Positions 1 to 5,879 are shown, counted from the first letter of the stretch. The stretch is DNA of 15,802 nt from CAYIGN01 sp964363055 (GCA_964363055.1 CAYIGN010000012.1:1-15802), one strand, 5' to 3'. Made by a program: numbers and translations. The notes: generated from the sequence alone by a model not told the origin.

Positions 1-121
1 AAATTTTTCGGAGCCAACGGATTGGTTGCCTCGCGGCTTCGCCGCTGCGCACCTCCCCCTCGCTCAAAGGCAGCACTCCTCCTTCACGTGGCACGCATTT
101 TCTAGAAAGTAGTGAATCCAT
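1..121 (-). CDS. Possible 5' end of a gene running off the left edge (unidentified)
   Basis: An open frame begins at ATG 121-119 and stays open to base 1 (about 40 codons: M-D-S-L-L-S-R-K-C-V-P-R-E and onward). I do not recognise the protein. Its sequence is rich in Gly, Arg and Glu and contains a GC-rich hairpin-forming stretch (GCGGC-TTC-GCCGC at about 33-45), so it could equally be non-coding. The main argument for a gene is the very good TATAAT box six bases before the ATG, the same arrangement seen before hpf in this window. It lies directly after the terminator of the DUF763 gene, so it would be a separate transcription unit. A small RNA starting near 121 is the alternative. Confidence 0.3.
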   Translation of the reverse strand, partial: MDSLLSRKCVPREGGVLPLSEGEVRSGEAARQPIRWLRKI

Positions 122-127
122 ACCTTA

Positions 128-156
128 ATTATACCCATTCAAAGAGTCAAAACAAA
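128..156 (-). promoter_or_regulatory. Sigma70-type promoter for the left-edge gene
   Basis: On the minus strand TTTGTT (156-151), a 17-base spacer and a perfect TATAAT (133-128). Only six bases (TAAGGT) separate the -10 box from ATG 121, so transcription would start at or next to the A of the start codon. The -35 half overlaps the U-tract of the upstream terminator. Confidence 0.6.
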
Positions 157-183
157 AAGCCGGCGATCGTTGAATCACCGGCT
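146..183 (-). terminator. Rho-independent terminator of the DUF763 gene
   Basis: Minus-strand stem of 10 pairs (183-174 with 167-158; AGCCGGTGAT / ATCGCCGGCT, one G-U) around a six-base loop. It is followed by the U-rich run TTTTTGTTTTG. The stem overlaps the TGA stop codon (177-175) of the DUF763 gene. Confidence 0.85.
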
Positions 184-1350
184 GGTTACTTCTTGAGGCA
201 CGCCATCGCTAAGCCGCTGCAGCGCCTTATTCTTCTCCAATGGGCTAATGCGGCTGCGTAGAACCGCGCGGCGGAGGATTTCTATGGTTTGATCGTATGT
301 CGGACGGTCTACTGGGTATGGGGTCGCGTCTTTGCCGCCGTGGGCAAAACTATAACGCGCCGGGTCTTCATACGAGGGCTTGGCTCCGTAGATCACTTCG
401 CCAACGAGCGCCAAAGCCCGCATGGTCTTGGGGCCTACGCCCTCAATCGCGAGGAGGTTTTCATAATTCTCGGGTTTCTCTTCCGTAACCCGCGCAAGTA
501 TTTTCTCCAGATACTTACTCCTGCTAAAATTCTCAAATATAACTGGGTGCGCCCGAAACTCCACGTCTTCTAAATTGAGCAAGGTTAATTGCTCGCTCCC
601 CCTTTCCATGGACACCATCTGCGAGAGCGGCGAGGCGTATTTGCGGAGGATTCGGATCTCTTTCATCAGCGGCGCGTATCCTGCTCGTACCAGTTCCGTA
701 GAAAAATCGCGGGTCTTGCCACTCTCCTCTGCTACGAGATTCAAAACTTTATGAGGCGACGCCTCCGAAAAAATTCCGGTATGGGGCTCACACACTAAGT
801 CACTTATATTATCCGAATACCAGTGGTAGCGGCGCGCCGACTGCTCATCCTGATTCATACCTTGCTGTACTACACTCCATGATCCGTTCCGCGAAAAGAA
901 AAATGAATGATGATAGATTTGAAATCCATCCTGCACCAGGGCCGAATCCACTTTGGCTGCCATGCGGGAGTTATAGATGAGATTATTAACCGCCGGCTCG
1001 GGCAATGCCAGCCGCTCGCCCCATCTCATAATTTCATCAGGTGTCCTTCGCGACGTCTTGCCCTTGCCCCCGCAGATGAAAATCCCTAGATCCTGCTCCT
1101 TACCGCGGATCGCTTCTTTCAATGCAGCCGTAAGAATGGTGGTCAAACCCGAAGCATTCCAATCAAACGCCAGCACAGTCCCGAGCGACTGAAACCACAC
1201 CGGATCCGAAATCCGGCGCACAAATTCATCCGGGCCGCATTCTTCCACCAGTACCCGCGTCATCTCGCGTCCCAGCCGCACCATTCTTTCAAACAGCCAC
1301 CGCGGGCACTGCCCGGTATCAAGGGTAAATGTCGCGATTCCCCGATGCAT
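175..1350 (-). CDS. DUF763 family protein with helix-hairpin-helix-like segment
   Basis: A 391-residue protein matching the DUF763 family, known from archaea and some bacteria, whose biochemical function is not established. It has the family's opening (residues 2-35, G-I-A-T-F-T-L-D-T-G then PRWLFERMVRLGREM) and the conserved blocks WFQSLGTVLAFDWNASGLTT, GGKGKTSR, SRMAAKVDSALVQDGFQIYHH and SVVQQGMN-ARRYHWYS. A helix-hairpin-helix-like motif near residues 302-315 (LLAIEGVGPKTMRALAL) suggests DNA binding; that is an inference. The start ATG 1350 fits the family N-terminus and sits eight bases after a TATAAT box with no Shine-Dalgarno. The gene has its own promoter and terminator, so it is probably monocistronic, with an ArsR-type gene upstream on the same strand. 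The family call is confident; the function is unknown. Confidence 0.88.
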   Translation of the reverse strand: MHRGIATFTLDTGQCPRWLFERMVRLGREMTRVLVEECGPDEFVRRISDPVWFQSLGTVLAFDWNASGLTTILTAALKEAIRGKEQDLGIFICGGKGKTSRRTPDEIMRWGERLALPEPAVNNLIYNSRMAAKVDSALVQDGFQIYHHSFFFSRNGSWSVVQQGMNQDEQSARRYHWYSDNISDLVCEPHTGIFSEASPHKVLNLVAEESGKTRDFSTELVRAGYAPLMKEIRILRKYASPLSQMVSMERGSEQLTLLNLEDVEFRAHPVIFENFSRSKYLEKILARVTEEKPENYENLLAIEGVGPKTMRALALVGEVIYGAKPSYEDPARYSFAHGGKDATPYPVDRPTYDQTIEILRRAVLRSRISPLEKNKALQRLSDGVPQEVTSR

Positions 1351-1358
1351 ACTCTTTT

Positions 1359-1387
1359 ATTATACTGCAAGCCAGCGTGCGCCAAAA
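1359..1387 (-). promoter_or_regulatory. Promoter of the DUF763 gene
   Basis: Perfect TATAAT at 1364-1359 with a weak -35 (TTTTGG, 1387-1382) at 17 bases. Eight bases lie between the -10 box and the ATG, so the mRNA would be leaderless or nearly so. No Shine-Dalgarno is present. Confidence 0.6.
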
Positions 1388-1454
1388 TTTGACAATATCG
1401 ATTAACCTCGTACCCACTACACTCACAGAAAAAAGGAGCCAATCCGCTTACTCT

Positions 1455-1474
1455 CTTATTCGCTCGAATTAGGG
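1455..1474. repeat. Palindrome copy 3 (imperfect) over the arsR-like stop codon
   Basis: CTTATTCG-CT-CGAATTAG followed by GG: eight-base arms with one mismatch around a two-base centre. It encodes the last residues and TAA stop of the ArsR-type gene on the minus strand. It is related to the perfect copies at 1827-1848 and 11634-11653. Confidence 0.55.
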
Positions 1475-1731
1475 ATATAAGCAAGTACCGCTTTCACGGG
1501 CGGAGAGAGATTCTTGCCTATACGGTAGAAGACGTCCACGCTGCGTTGCTCCCGCTCCAGGATATCGGCTGTGGCGAGCTGTTGGAGATGACGCGACGTT
1601 GCCTTGAAGGAAAGATTTATCATCGCCGCGATATCCGTAACCCGCGCTTCTTTTTCTTTCTTGAGATGTCGGAGAATCGCAAGCCGCCGCCGATTGGCCA
1701 ACGCCTTGAGCAGGCGTTCATAGTTTTTCAT
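1456..1731 (-). CDS. ArsR-type winged helix-turn-helix regulator
   Basis: A 91-residue protein that is almost entirely one winged-helix DNA-binding domain. It opens with the ArsR/SmtB pattern L-L-K-A-L-A-N-R-R-R-L-A-I-L-R-H-L (residues 7-23), then the recognition region VTDIAAMINLSFKATSRHLQQL (31-52) and a wing ending at VDVFYRIG. No CxC or C-x-C-x2-C metal-binding signature is visible, so sensing is unlikely to use the classic arsenic or cadmium site. ATG 1731 matches the family N-terminus, and there is no clear Shine-Dalgarno. It stands between the DUF763 gene and the Cas4-like nuclease without overlap. The nearby palindromes (1827-1848 upstream, 1455-1474 at its stop) are possible operators, but that is speculative. 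Confidence 0.85.
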   Translation of the reverse strand: MKNYERLLKALANRRRLAILRHLKKEKEARVTDIAAMINLSFKATSRHLQQLATADILEREQRSVDVFYRIGKNLSPPVKAVLAYIPNSSE

Positions 1732-1766
1732 AGAAATTAGGGTTATCGTAAAATTTCTCTATATAT

Positions 1767-1795
1767 ATGATACCCAAATCCAGCTTGCAGAACAA
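1767..1795 (-). promoter_or_regulatory. Likely promoter of the ArsR-type gene
   Basis: TTGTTC (1795-1790), 17-base spacer, TATCAT (1772-1767) on the minus strand. It predicts a leader of roughly 29 bases. The perfect 22-base palindrome lies about 30 bases upstream of the -35 box. Confidence 0.45.
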
Positions 1796-1826
1796 CTGTC
1801 CTTTCCAACTATTCCCTTATCTATAT

Positions 1827-1848
1827 CCCTTATTCGTACGAATAAGGG
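1827..1848. repeat. Perfect 22-base palindrome, copy 1
   Basis: Arms CCCTTATTCG and CGAATAAGGG around a central TA, perfectly self-complementary. A half-site CCCTTAT precedes it at 1814-1820. It lies 72 bases beyond the stop of the nuclease gene and about 95 bases upstream of the ArsR-type start. No U-run follows on either strand, so it is not a simple intrinsic terminator. The rest of the interval 1732-1919 holds only the arsR-type promoter. Confidence 0.8.
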
Positions 1849-1919
1849 GAGGGGGGATAGTGGAGACCTGTCTTGTTCTTGCTCCCTCGTGCGGCTCTTG
1901 ATAAATATGCAAACCTCGG

Positions 1920-2579
1920 CTATGTCCCGCGATAGATACAGTATTCGCACGAAGCATGCGCCGGAGGGATGGGGCCTCCGGCGATGTCGCGGACTTTTTT
2001 GAGGGCGGACATACCGCGCGAGGGCGAGACATCCATTTTGACAAGTTCGGTCTTGAATGACGTCTGTCCCATGTCGTAGGACTGCGGCCAGAAGAAGAGC
2101 AAATAACCATAGGCGGCCGGCAACAGGCCATTCTTCTCAAAGAGCAGAGCATAAAGATCCAATTGCGTCCGATAATGCTCGTGCGTGTCTTCCTTGGTCG
2201 GATAGCCGCGGGTTTTGAAATCGAAAGGCACGAATGCTCCATCGGGTGCGACAACCAAATCGTCAATCGCGCCGTTCAACTCCATATCGTATTCGGGGAT
2301 TATACCGCGCATTCCTCCCCTGCCGAAATTGAATTCGCGCCATTGGCGGAGTTTTTGCGCATCGTCAAAGAGCCGCCCCTCTACCTTACCGTCAATCTCG
2401 GGCGGCATCTCTCCGCGGCGCCGATACTCGTCAAAGTATTTTTTGAAAACATTGTCCATCCCGTCTGGCAGGGACGGATAGATTCCCCGCGGCCGCTTTT
2501 TATTTTCATTGACCTGCAGCCACAGGCAGCGGGGACACTCAAGTAGAGAACTTACGCTGGATGGAGAAACTTTGATCAT
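1920..2579 (-). CDS. Cas4/RecB-like PD-(D/E)XK nuclease with four cysteines
   Basis: A 219-residue protein with the Cas4/RecB-type nuclease layout. N-terminal C15-P-R-C18 and C-terminal C211-E-Y-C214 suit an iron-sulfur cluster. The core GAIDDL (D106, D107), FDFKTR (D120, K122) and QLDLYALL (Q139) supplies the PD-(D/E)XK active site and motif IV. The likely role is a DNA exonuclease or a DNA-end-processing enzyme. No CRISPR array or other cas gene is in the window, so it should not be read as a CRISPR gene. I start at ATG 2579, with GGGA about eight bases upstream. The frame also allows TTG at 2594, adding five residues. The preceding 100 bases are repeat-like. Confidence 0.8.
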   Translation of the reverse strand: MIKVSPSSVSSLLECPRCLWLQVNENKKRPRGIYPSLPDGMDNVFKKYFDEYRRRGEMPPEIDGKVEGRLFDDAQKLRQWREFNFGRGGMRGIIPEYDMELNGAIDDLVVAPDGAFVPFDFKTRGYPTKEDTHEHYRTQLDLYALLFEKNGLLPAAYGYLLFFWPQSYDMGQTSFKTELVKMDVSPSRGMSALKKVRDIAGGPIPPAHASCEYCIYRGT

Positions 2580-2590
2580 CCTGTGAATTC

Positions 2591-2695
2591 CCAATCACCA
2601 AACCAGAATACCGAAAAATCCTTAATTCGCAATGCTCAAATTGTTTTTGGGTATTGGGTATTGATGACTTGGGTATTTTTCGGGATTCGGAATTG
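2591..2695. repeat. Degenerate inverted repeat and GGGTATT repeats
   Basis: GAATACCGAAAAAT (2606-2619) is complementary to ATTTTTCGGGATTC (2675-2688) at 13 of 14 positions. Between and beside them GGGTATT occurs three times (2649-2655, 2656-2662, 2671-2677). The stretch fills the gap between the nuclease start and the next gene's stop and has no convincing promoter. It looks like a decayed palindromic or low-complexity element. Confidence 0.45.
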
Positions 2696-2703
2696 GAAGT
2701 TGG

Positions 2704-3051
2704 CTAGTAGATGAGACGCTTTACCTCTTGTAGAATGTTTTGAGGGATCGGGTTTCGCTCCGGTGATCTGCCCGGATAGCGCCAGGCCGTAATAATCTTT
2801 ATTTTTGGCGTCTGGCTTTTGTCCCCGACTGGATCGGGGATCGGCTTTATCAAAACGTACATTGCCCATATCTCGGAGTATTTCGCTCCGCCGGCCGGCT
2901 GCATGCAAGCAATCGCCCCCTGCAAAATGCCTTCTTCAACCCGTAATGGATGCCGGATTATACGCTTGACCCGCGACTCGCTCAGATGATACTGGCGCAG
3001 TTTGAAACGCGAGTGCCGGGTCCAGAAATATTTTTCCGCTGTCGAGGGCAT
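2704..3051 (-). CDS. Small DUF4258-like conserved hypothetical protein
   Basis: A 115-residue basic protein. The N-terminal half reads W-T-R-H-S-R-F-K-L-R-Q-Y-H-L-S-E-S-R-V then IIRHPLRVEEGI. This is the pattern of small DUF4258-like proteins (His plus amphipathic helix, 'H-x-x-x-K-M-R' type) common in CPR genomes, some of which resemble RelE-type toxins. The C-terminal strand is IKIITAWRYPGRSPERNP. Between EIWAMYVL and that strand lies a Pro-rich stretch encoded by a hairpin-forming repeat (2822-2840), probably an inserted palindrome. No antitoxin-like partner is adjacent. Start ATG 3051 is six bases after a TAGAAT box without a usable Shine-Dalgarno. The family assignment is moderate and the function unknown. 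Confidence 0.65.
   Translation of the reverse strand: MPSTAEKYFWTRHSRFKLRQYHLSESRVKRIIRHPLRVEEGILQGAIACMQPAGGAKYSEIWAMYVLIKPIPDPVGDKSQTPKIKIITAWRYPGRSPERNPIPQNILQEVKRLIY
2822..2840. repeat. Palindrome inside the DUF4258-like gene
   Basis: TCCCCGA-CTGGA-TCGGGGA, seven perfect pairs. It encodes the P-D-P-V-G-D segment between two conserved strands of the host protein and resembles the TTCCCGATC hairpins in the mobile-type element near 5660-5700. Confidence 0.5.
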
Positions 3052-3057
3052 GCTCCC

Positions 3058-3087
3058 ATTCTATCTCTTCCTAGTGCGCTAGAACAA
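3058..3087 (-). promoter_or_regulatory. Promoter of the DUF4258-like gene
   Basis: TTGTTC (3087-3082), 18-base spacer, TAGAAT (3063-3058). Six bases (GGGAGC) remain before ATG 3051, which places the predicted start of transcription on the start codon. The -35 box lies in the tail of the preceding terminator. Confidence 0.55.
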
Positions 3088-3116
3088 CAATCCCGCCGGC
3101 AGATGCCCGCGGGATT
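3081..3116 (-). terminator. Probable terminator after the small membrane-protein gene
   Basis: Minus-strand stem AATCCCGC / GCGGGATT (3116-3109 with 3096-3089), extended inward by three more pairs after one mismatch, with loop ATCT. It is followed by a weak U-tract GTTGTTCT. It closes the two-gene unit that starts at 4182. Confidence 0.55.
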
Positions 3117-3135
3117 CCCTCACTCGGGTCTTACT

Positions 3136-3372
3136 CTATTGGGCCAGTTCACGCTCAATATCATTGAGCTCCGTATCAAGACCCTCAACCGAAGTCGCCC
3201 GGAGCTCTGTCTCCAGAGTGTTTAAGTCCTGCGCGGGCTGTGAACCGATCGGACCGGATTGCTCCTCTGCCGGAGATGCTGCGTAGTAATAAACCACTCC
3301 CAAGACAATAAGCGCTATCACAATCAGCGCTATCCACTTTCCCTTTGATGAATTTGATGAAGAGATATCCAT
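3136..3372 (-). CDS. Small single-pass membrane protein (hypothetical)
   Basis: A 78-residue protein with a short polar N-terminus, one strongly hydrophobic segment at about residues 13-31 (W-I-A-L-I-V-I-A-L-I-V-L-G-V-V-Y-Y-Y) and an acidic tail of about 45 residues. The tail is rich in Glu, Leu and Thr and probably helical (LNTLETELRATSVEGLDTELNDIERELAQ region). The topology is probably N-in with the tail outside. It starts nine bases after the stop of the secreted coiled-coil gene, so the two form an operon and may interact at the cell surface. That partnership is inferred from spacing only. I recognise no named family. Confidence 0.65.
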   Translation of the reverse strand: MDISSSNSSKGKWIALIVIALIVLGVVYYYAASPAEEQSGPIGSQPAQDLNTLETELRATSVEGLDTELNDIERELAQ

Positions 3373-3381
3373 AGCTCTTTT

Positions 3382-4182
3382 CTATTGCGCCGGCTGATCC
3401 GCAGGAATCTTGCCCGGCGGAGCTCCTCCGGCCCCGCCCCCCGCTCCTTTAAGCGATGTAACGGTTGTCACCAGCGCCGCGTGCGCCTCTTTCACTTTTT
3501 GCGAGACCCCCTGCACGATGGTGCGTACTTCAGCGAAAGCCGCTTTCACGTCTGGATTCTTGACTGCCTCGGTATATTTTGCTTTGGCATTTTCCAATTC
3601 GCTCGCCGCCGCTTTTATCTTGGCGCGTGCCGCTTCCAACTCGCTACGGGCTTGAACCACGTCCTTGCCGCTTGAGGCGATAGTGTTCATCCGCTCCTCA
3701 ATCCGCGCCGCGAACCCGTCCAGCCGATCAATCGCCGCCTCAAATTTTCCAACCATCTGCTTGAAAAATTGTTCAATCCGCTCGGCCCGCTTCTCCCCGA
3801 ATTTCTTTTTCAATTCTTCCCGGCGCGCTGTCGCGTCTGCTTTAAATTCTTCCCGCTTCTTTTTTATCTCCTCCCCCAGGGCAGATTTTCTTTCCATAAA
3901 CCCCTGCTTGGCCGCTTCTATCTCTTCCTGAGACGCTCCTTTCAACGCCTGCCTGCCTTCCTTTACTCCTTGCTTTAATTGCTCCGCCTTTCCTTTCACA
4001 TCTTCTTTTAGCGCATTCCGGCGATCTTGCAGTTCCTGCTTGAATTCGCTCCGCTCGGTCTCAATCTTCTGTTTGTTCTCTTCTCGCTCACGCTGGAATA
4101 CCTGGTGGAAGGCGGCAAAGCCGCTCGCCGGCACCGCGGTGAGCAACAAGCCAATCGGTATTTGATAAAAAAGTTTTTTCAT
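3382..4182 (-). CDS. Secreted, highly charged coiled-coil protein (hypothetical)
   Basis: A 266-residue protein with a signal peptide: M-K-K, a hydrophobic core at about residues 5-18 and a small-residue region A-S-G-F-A near 19-24 suited to cleavage. Residues 28-150 are extremely rich in Lys, Glu, Arg and Gln with heptad-like spacing, indicating a long coiled coil. A second helical region runs to about 245. The C-terminus is low-complexity Gly/Pro/Ala. No enzyme motif is visible. A structural or cell-envelope role is likely but unproven. It is the first gene of a two-gene unit with the small membrane protein. Its TTGACA promoter leaves only about five bases of leader, with no Shine-Dalgarno. 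Confidence 0.75.
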   Translation of the reverse strand: MKKLFYQIPIGLLLTAVPASGFAAFHQVFQREREENKQKIETERSEFKQELQDRRNALKEDVKGKAEQLKQGVKEGRQALKGASQEEIEAAKQGFMERKSALGEEIKKKREEFKADATARREELKKKFGEKRAERIEQFFKQMVGKFEAAIDRLDGFAARIEERMNTIASSGKDVVQARSELEAARAKIKAAASELENAKAKYTEAVKNPDVKAAFAEVRTIVQGVSQKVKEAHAALVTTVTSLKGAGGGAGGAPPGKIPADQPAQ

Positions 4183-4194
4183 ATGGTTGCATTA

Positions 4195-4223
4195 AGGATA
4201 CCTGCGTTTGCCTACTGTGTCAA
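4195..4223 (-). promoter_or_regulatory. Strong promoter of the coiled-coil/membrane-protein operon
   Basis: Perfect TTGACA (4223-4218), 17-base spacer, TATCCT (4200-4195). Twelve bases separate the -10 box from ATG 4182, so the 5' leader would be about five bases with no room for a Shine-Dalgarno. Confidence 0.75.
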
Positions 4224-4257
4224 GCGACTTATACACAGCCCACATCACGAGCTTCGC

Positions 4258-5310
4258 TCACAGCGATATCACCTCCTCCCATGGAAATCCGTCCCGTCCG
4301 AAATGTCCGTACGCCGCGGTTTTGGCATAGATCGGTTGGCGGAGTTCCAGTCGCTCAATAATCGCCCGCGGCCGGAAATCGAATTTTTCTTTGATAATCG
4401 CCGACAAATCCTTTCCGTTTTCGTCTTCAGCATACACCATCAAGGGCTCGGCTCGACCGATGGCATAGGCGACCGTCACCGTACATTCTTTGGCAATACC
4501 GTTGGCAACCATATTTTTTGCCGCAAAACGCGTCATATATGCCGCGGAGCGATCAACCTTGGTCGGATCTTTACCGCTAAAGCACCCGCCGCCATGAGGC
4601 ACGAGGCCGCCGTAGGTATCCACAATTATTTTTCTGCCGGTCAAACCTGTATCAGCCGCAAAGCCACCGATTGTGAATTTGCCGGTCGGATTTACAAGCA
4701 CCTCGACGTCCGTAAGGTCGCCGACGACGGGCTGAATGAGTTTCTTAATCAGTGTCTCACGGATTTCCGACTGAGTGATTGACTCTCTATGCTGACAGGA
4801 GATCAGCACAGTCGCTACCCTACTGTCCTGCATTGTCACCTGCGACTTGCCATCCGGCCCGAGCCAGACGCACTCCGGATCGTTTCTCCGCAAGTTCTCC
4901 AATCCCTGCGTAAGTTTGTGGGCGAGCGCCACGGCGCGGGGCATAAATTCCGGGGTCTCGCCAGTCGCATGACCATACATTATGCCTTGATCCCCTGCCC
5001 CGCCAGTATCAACCCCCTGCGCAATGTCCGGCGACTGCTGGACGATATTGGTCATTATTGAAAGATCGTCGCGATAGCCGACTTCGCGGTAAAATGCGCG
5101 GGCGATCTTTGCCGCGTCCACGCTGCCTTTGGAGGTCACTTCGCCACCTATCACGAGTAGCCCATGCGAGCCAAAGGTCTCCACTGCAACCCGCGAATAC
5201 GGATCTTGCGCGAGAAACGCGTCCAAAATCGAGTCCGAGATCTGATCGCATACTTTATCCGGATGCCCAGAGGTCACACTTTCGACCGTATAAGTATCGT
5301 GATACTTCAT
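4258..5310 (-). CDS. metK: S-adenosylmethionine synthetase
   Basis: Makes S-adenosylmethionine from methionine and ATP. The 350-residue protein carries the bacterial MetK signatures: GHPDK (15-19), the GAGDQGIMYGHAT loop (104-116) including the DQG motif, and the GGGCFSGKDPTKVDRSA phosphate-binding block (240-256). It ends in the family style with TAAYGHFGRDGFPWE. It is shorter than the usual 380-400 residues, mostly through compact loops, and does not look truncated. ATG 5310 is the family start. No Shine-Dalgarno lies at normal distance; a GAGG is 14 bases upstream, inside the terminator stem. The 5' region contains a SAM-I riboswitch, so the product represses its own gene. A separate promoter drives the next operon, 75 bases downstream. 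Confidence 0.97.
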   Translation of the reverse strand: MKYHDTYTVESVTSGHPDKVCDQISDSILDAFLAQDPYSRVAVETFGSHGLLVIGGEVTSKGSVDAAKIARAFYREVGYRDDLSIMTNIVQQSPDIAQGVDTGGAGDQGIMYGHATGETPEFMPRAVALAHKLTQGLENLRRNDPECVWLGPDGKSQVTMQDSRVATVLISCQHRESITQSEIRETLIKKLIQPVVGDLTDVEVLVNPTGKFTIGGFAADTGLTGRKIIVDTYGGLVPHGGGCFSGKDPTKVDRSAAYMTRFAAKNMVANGIAKECTVTVAYAIGRAEPLMVYAEDENGKDLSAIIKEKFDFRPRAIIERLELRQPIYAKTAAYGHFGRDGFPWEEVISL

Positions 5311-5544
5311 ATAAATAAAAACGCCCTCGCATGCGGGGCTGATAAATATGATTTATCTCCCCCCGCTCTTTCTCCACCGAAGACAAACTCTCCGGGAGAA
5401 AGAAGTATGCACCCCATCATCTGCTTACCTCTTTGCAGATCTCGGCGATGAAAGGGCGGGGCTGGAAGTGGCACTCCCTCGCCAAAAGCAAGTTTTGCCG
5501 GCGGGGTCAACGGGCCAGTTCCCTCTCCCGCACTCTTGATAAAT
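5311..5544 (-). promoter_or_regulatory. SAM-I (S-box) riboswitch controlling metK
   Basis: Read on the minus strand, the leader has the S-box core in the right order: ATTTATC-AAGAG (5544-5533), GGGAACTGGCCCG (5523-5511), CCGGCAAAAC (5501-5492) and GTGCCACTTCC (5474-5464). It closes with GATAAAT (5357-5351). P1 is ATTTATC (5544-5538) with GATAAAT (5357-5351). P4 is CCCCGC (5461-5456) with GCGGGG (5366-5361). P4 is much larger than usual: about 90 bases carry two extra hairpins (5450-5415 and 5402-5368). Downstream, ATTTATC-AG-CCCCGC (5347-5333) copies the 5' strands of both P1 and P4. It can therefore form an antiterminator with their 3' strands, or be released to form the terminator. High SAM should give OFF. 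Confidence 0.9.
5312..5339 (-). terminator. Riboswitch-controlled terminator before metK
   Basis: GCCC (5339-5336) pairs with GGGC (5326-5323), with two further C-G pairs (5335-5328, 5334-5329) across a bulged A. GTTTTTATTT follows, ending at the metK ATG. Its 5' arm is the strand captured by the antiterminator. Confidence 0.75.
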
Positions 5545-5545
5545 A

Positions 5546-5725
5546 TAGGACTTACGCGTTTGGGTAAATATCACCCTTTTCTGTCATTCCCGCCCCCGAT
5601 CGCGGTCGAGGGTAAACTCCAGCGGGAATCCAGCAGATAAGCCGTTATTTGACGCTCTGGATTCCCGATCACGCCTGTCCTCGCATAAGCGGGGATCGGG
5701 AATGACACCAAACGCGTAAGTCCTA
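5546..5725. mobile_element. MITE-like element with 16-base terminal inverted repeats and TA flanks
   Basis: GGACTTACGCGTTTGG (5548-5563) and its exact complement (5708-5723) bound a 176-base unit with TA on each side (5546-5547, 5724-5725), the target duplication style of IS630/Tc1-mariner elements. Inside is a second palindrome: TGTCATTCCCG (5582-5592) with CGGGAATGACA (5697-5707), and GGGAATCCAG (5624-5633) with CTGGATTCCC (5657-5666). It encodes no credible protein. It sits between the metK promoter and the riboswitch, starting two bases from P1. Confidence 0.8.
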
Positions 5726-5745
5726 AAATAATTAGTTGTGCGGGT

Positions 5746-5774
5746 ATTCTATCAAAATAACACCACTCTCGCAA
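5746..5774 (-). promoter_or_regulatory. metK: Probable metK promoter, upstream of the MITE
   Basis: TTGCGA (5774-5769), 17-base spacer, TAGAAT (5751-5746) preceded by TGA (extended -10). Transcription from about 5739 would cross the MITE and riboswitch, giving a leader of roughly 430 bases. I found no better promoter between the MITE and P1. Confidence 0.55.
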
Positions 5775-5879
5775 GTAGGGTTATCCACTCCAGTCCCGCA
5801 TCTTCTGCGGGTGCAGCAGAATAAAGGGTTTTGTAACCATCTCAAAGGGTAAGAATTTTTTTCATGTCTTCAAATACCC

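Noticed and set aside
1..120. Left end as part of a structural RNA (RNase P, tmRNA or SRP RNA)
   Set aside because: The GC-rich hairpin suggested it, but none of the conserved core sequences of these RNAs could be found in the visible part.
1920..2579. Cas4-like nuclease as evidence of a CRISPR system
   Set aside because: No repeat-spacer array and no other cas gene lie in the window. Lone four-cysteine RecB/Cas4-like nucleases are common outside CRISPR loci.
4027..4782. Long plus-strand open frame (251 codons) opposite metK
   Set aside because: It runs antisense to the highly conserved metK sequence and resembles no protein family. It is a shadow of the real gene.
5795..5811. CCCGCA-TCTTC-TGCGGG hairpin as a terminator after the deoxyribosyltransferase-like gene
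   Set aside because: No U-run follows on either strand. It may still stabilise the mRNA 3' end, but it is not an intrinsic terminator by sequence.
5842..5865. Seven-codon open frame M-K-K-I-L-T-L on the minus strand as a leader peptide
   Set aside because: No Shine-Dalgarno, no regulatory codon run and no following attenuator that it could control.
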